64,000 bases of DNA from JAUWBF01 sp043815125 (GTDB lineage: Bacteria > Verrucomicrobiota > Verrucomicrobiia > Opitutales > Opitutaceae): positions 1 to 64,000 of the forward strand of contig JBDRJH010000198.1 in NCBI GenBank assembly GCA_043815125.1, in the 5' to 3' direction. Positions 61,942 to 64,000 of this stretch are shown here, in pieces. The translations under genes and the position numbers were made by a program. Below the pieces are notes generated by a model. The model did no database searches. It saw only the letters and a program-made list of their open reading frames with translations, and had not been told where the DNA came from. Within the stretch, counting starts at the first letter, position 1. Every line of letters begins with the position of its first letter.

Positions 61942-61987
61942 ACCCCCGCACCACCATGGCCGGCAAAAAAACACCTCGCTCGACCGC

Positions 61988-63139
61988 GTGCTCGGACGTC
62001 TCGATTCCCTCGACGCCGCCTCCATGGCCAACCTCGTGCAACGCCTCGCCCGCGAGCGCGGCTTCTTCGAGGATGTGTTCGACGTGCTCCAGGAGGGCGT
62101 GCTCGTCATCGCGGCCGACGGCGAGATCGACTACGCCAACGCCTCCGCCCACCGCCTCATCGGGCTCGCCTCCGACGACCTCACCGGCGCCGTGCTCTGG
62201 CGGCTCGTGCCCGGGCTGCGTCCCTCGCTGGAGGCCGCGCTCGACGACGCCGAGCCGGCCCTGCCCGTCGTCACCCGCGAGATCGAGCTCACCTATCCCG
62301 AGGCCCGCACGGTGCGCCTCTACATGGTTCCATTCACCGGGGAGGGCGCCGGCGCCGAGCGCCGCTTCGCGGTCATTCTCAGCGACATCACCGCCGAGAA
62401 AAAGACCACCGAGGACCGCATCGAGGACGAGCGCACCTCGTCGATCCTGCTGCTGGCCGCCGGCGTCGCCCACGAGCTGGGGAACCCGCTCAACTCGCTC
62501 ACCATTCACCTCCAGCTCATCGAGCGGAAGTTGCGCAAGCTCCAGGCGACCGCCGGCTCGGGTCGCGAGACCGCCGGCCTCGCCGACTCCATCCGCATCT
62601 GCCAGGAGGAGGTCGGGCGGCTAGACGGCATCATCACCAACTTCCTCGACGCCATCCGGCCGCGTCCGCCCGATCTGGCCGAGATCAACCTCGCGGCCGT
62701 GCTGGCCGAGGTGCTCGACTTCCAGAGCCGGGAACTCGAGGACCGCGGCATCCAGGTCGAGGCCGACTTCGCCGGCCGGCTGCCCGCGGTCATGGCCGAC
62801 CGCAACCAGCTCAAGCAGGTCTTCTTCAACCTCACCAAAAACGCCATGGAGGCGATGGGCCCCGGCGGCCGCCTGCGCATCAAGGCCCGAACCGACGACG
62901 ACAACGTGTATCTGCTTTTTGGTGACAACGGCAGCGGCATCAAGCAGGCCGACCTCGCCAAGCTCTTCCAGCCCTACCACACGACCAAGAGCGGCGGACA
63001 CGGCCTCGGCCTGATGATCGTGCAACGCATCCTGCGCGAGCACGGCGGTCAGGTCGGCATCGAGAGCCAGGAGGGCCGCGGCACCGTGGTGACGCTGCAA
63101 TTTCCCCGCAAGGACCGCCGCGTGCGCATGCTCAAGTAA
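61988..63139 (+). CDS. PAS-domain sensor histidine kinase
   Basis: The intact frame starts at GTG 61988 and encodes 383 residues. A PAS domain (FDVLQEGVLVIAADGEIDYA) is followed by HisKA with the phosphorylated His in GVAHELGNPLNSL. The HATPase domain has the N box NLTKNAMEA, G1 FGDNGSGI and G2 GGHGLGLMIV. No membrane segment is present, so it probably senses a cytoplasmic signal. No response regulator is adjacent. An ATG at 61956 with MAGKK fits better biologically, but it reaches this frame only if the A7 run at 61965-61971 had one more base. The last ~240 residues are typical of NtrB-like kinases. Confidence 0.85.
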   Translation: MLGRLDSLDAASMANLVQRLARERGFFEDVFDVLQEGVLVIAADGEIDYANASAHRLIGLASDDLTGAVLWRLVPGLRPSLEAALDDAEPALPVVTREIELTYPEARTVRLYMVPFTGEGAGAERRFAVILSDITAEKKTTEDRIEDERTSSILLLAAGVAHELGNPLNSLTIHLQLIERKLRKLQATAGSGRETAGLADSIRICQEEVGRLDGIITNFLDAIRPRPPDLAEINLAAVLAEVLDFQSRELEDRGIQVEADFAGRLPAVMADRNQLKQVFFNLTKNAMEAMGPGGRLRIKARTDDDNVYLLFGDNGSGIKQADLAKLFQPYHTTKSGGHGLGLMIVQRILREHGGQVGIESQEGRGTVVTLQFPRKDRRVRMLK

Positions 63140-63187
63140 GTGCGCCGCGCCGGGCGAAAGCCTGGAGCCCGTTCGACAAATCATGTC

Positions 63188-63245
63188 GTAGCCGCGAGCG
63201 CCAGCGAGTGGAGCGTCTGGCCCACTCGCTGGCGCTCGCGGCTAC
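63188..63245. repeat. Perfect 24-bp hairpin repeat
   Basis: The 24-base arm GTAGCCGCGAGCGCCAGCGA... (63188-63211) and its exact complement (63222-63245) enclose a 10-base loop. It begins 48 bases after the kinase stop codon. It resembles the GTAGGGGC repeats in style but differs in sequence. It could end transcription or be a REP-like element. Confidence 0.75.
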
Positions 63246-63316
63246 GCTCCCAAAAATAGCCACCGTTTTGTTTGAACCGCTCCGAACAATGCGCGTCATC
63301 GTCCGACATGCGCGCA

Positions 63317-63342
63317 GCGGGCCTCGCGAGCGAGGCCCCTAC
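63317..63342. repeat. GTAGGGGC-type repeat, single arm (copy 3)
   Basis: GCGAGCGAGGCCCCTAC with GCGGGCCTC before it matches the right arm of the copy at 53686-53783. No left arm was found nearby. It sits between the hairpin at 63188-63245 and the DUF2126 stop codon. Confidence 0.6.
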
Positions 63343-63351
63343 GCGCCGTGC

Positions 63352-64000
63352 TCACCCCCTCGACTGGTAGGGGTGCAGGCGCAGGTCGAGGGTGGCGGGC
63401 ATTTCCTCGATCGACTCGACGGCGGGGATGTAGCGCGCGTGGCCGATGGTGTGCGGCCAGGTCTCCCAACGCTCGGCGGCGCGCACGCGCGCCTCGTCGG
63501 CCGTGGCCGGCCGGTCGGCGTAGGGAGTGCCGGCCGGGTTCCACACATGCCAGCGGGCGGCGGCCAGCACGCAGAGGGTGTGCCGCCCGACCCACTCGAT
63601 GAGCAGCGGCGCGTGCGCCGGCACGTGCGGCTGCAGGCCCGGGCAGATATAAAACGCGCGGTAGCGCACGCCGGCCGCCGACGCGCCGTCCTCCGTGGCG
63701 CGAAACTCGACCGGGATGCCGTTGACCAGCAACAGGCCGTGCTCGAGCGCGGACGCGTCCGTCAGTGAAAATTCGATACGGTCCATGCTGGCGTCGACCG
63801 TGCGCGAAACGCCGCCGCCGTTGGGCGACTCGCCGAGCAGGGGCCAGGCCTCGAGGGCCTGTCGCACGACCAGCCTTGGTGCGGGGGCCTCCGGGTCCCA
63901 GGCGGGCAGTTCGAGTTCGCCGAGCACCGGGCAGCGCCAGTCGATCAGCGGGGCGAGCCACGCGGAGTCGAAGGGGATGCCGTGGGCCCGCAGGTCGGCG
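63352..64000 (-). CDS. DUF2126 transglutaminase-associated protein, C-terminal part (5' end outside)
   Basis: The frame is open to the window's end, so the start lies beyond 64000. The segment FDSAWLAPLIDWRCPVLGEL, then RLVVRQALEAWPLLGE, GGGVSRTVDASMDRIE, GVRYRAFYICPGLQPHVPAH and WNPAGTPYADRPATADEARV matches the C-terminal part of DUF2126 proteins. These occur next to transglutaminase-fold proteases in many bacteria. The catalytic N-terminal domain is not in the window. The match is from memory of the family pattern, not a search. Confidence 0.75.
   Translation of the reverse strand, partial: ADLRAHGIPFDSAWLAPLIDWRCPVLGELELPAWDPEAPAPRLVVRQALEAWPLLGESPNGGGVSRTVDASMDRIEFSLTDASALEHGLLLVNGIPVEFRATEDGASAAGVRYRAFYICPGLQPHVPAHAPLLIEWVGRHTLCVLAAARWHVWNPAGTPYADRPATADEARVRAAERWETWPHTIGHARYIPAVESIEEMPATLDLRLHPYQSRG

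Noticed and set aside
63188..63342. Insertion sequence ends
   Set aside because: The inverted repeats are only 10 bases apart and enclose no transposase; no target duplication was seen.

Overview
The window is a 64 kb, GC-rich (codons strongly G/C at third position), densely coding chromosomal segment. It looks like a member of the Verrucomicrobiota, most likely near Opitutales/Opitutaceae. Pointers are a complete division and cell-wall (dcw) cluster with FtsZ and a meso-diaminopimelate type MurE, a PEP-CTERM secreted protein, MoxR/Bat aerotolerance-type operons, a C-terminal D-rich 'FDGDGLSN' segment on a secreted enzyme, and dispersed AACGCAAAGGCGC-type inverted repeats. No rRNA, tRNA, CRISPR, prophage or insertion sequence was seen. 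The assignment to a taxon is inference from gene content; no search was run.

Region 1 (1-13990) is a secreted beta-1,3-glucan (laminarin/callose-type) degradation locus. It holds a GH81 endo-glucanase (5' end outside the window), a large PQQ-type glucose/sorbosone dehydrogenase fused to PA14, PKD and cytochrome c modules, a GntR/LacI hybrid repressor, a giant GH3 exo-glycosidase, and a GH128 endo-glucanase with a CBM6. GH81 and GH3 carry near-identical discoidin (F5/8 type C) modules. An AT-rich 24-bp palindrome upstream of GH3 is the best candidate operator.

Region 2 (14202-33971) is a full dcw cluster on the plus strand: MraZ boxes, mraZ, a 60-codon unknown ORF, rsmH, an ftsL-like gene, ftsI, murE, murF, mraY, an inverted repeat, murD, a LysM lipoprotein, ftsW, murG, a murC-murB fusion, ddl, ftsQ, ftsA, ftsZ and a strong terminator. 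Most junctions overlap or nearly touch. Region 3 (34001-36507) has a PEP-CTERM protein divergent from an AraC regulator, then a VOC/glyoxalase gene, separated by perfect hairpins.

Region 4 (36516-50877) contains two MoxR modules around a ClC chloride channel/transporter and a release-factor-like gene. The minus-strand one reads MoxR, 86-aa membrane protein, DUF58, BatA, BatB-BatC fusion, BatD-BatE fusion. The plus-strand one reads MoxR, DUF58, TgpA transglutaminase. Several of these genes are interrupted by a one-base indel in a G/C run or by a TAG codon. Together with similar lesions in GH3 and in a histidine kinase, this suggests either uncorrected sequencing error or recent decay.

Region 5 (51035-64000) is housekeeping: hprK, a DUF3127 OB-fold protein, an RsmB/RsmF-like rRNA methyltransferase, dnaE, rpsU, a TIM-barrel epimerase-like protein, mutY, rnhC and rnhB in tandem around an inverted repeat, a PAS histidine kinase, and the C-terminal part of a DUF2126 protein. 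Three GTAGGGGC-type repeat copies and one 24-bp hairpin lie in the gaps. No gene-free stretch exceeds 300 bases; the largest are 13991-14259 (terminator plus MraZ boxes), 7888-8109 (divergent promoter and operator) and 63140-63351 (repeats).
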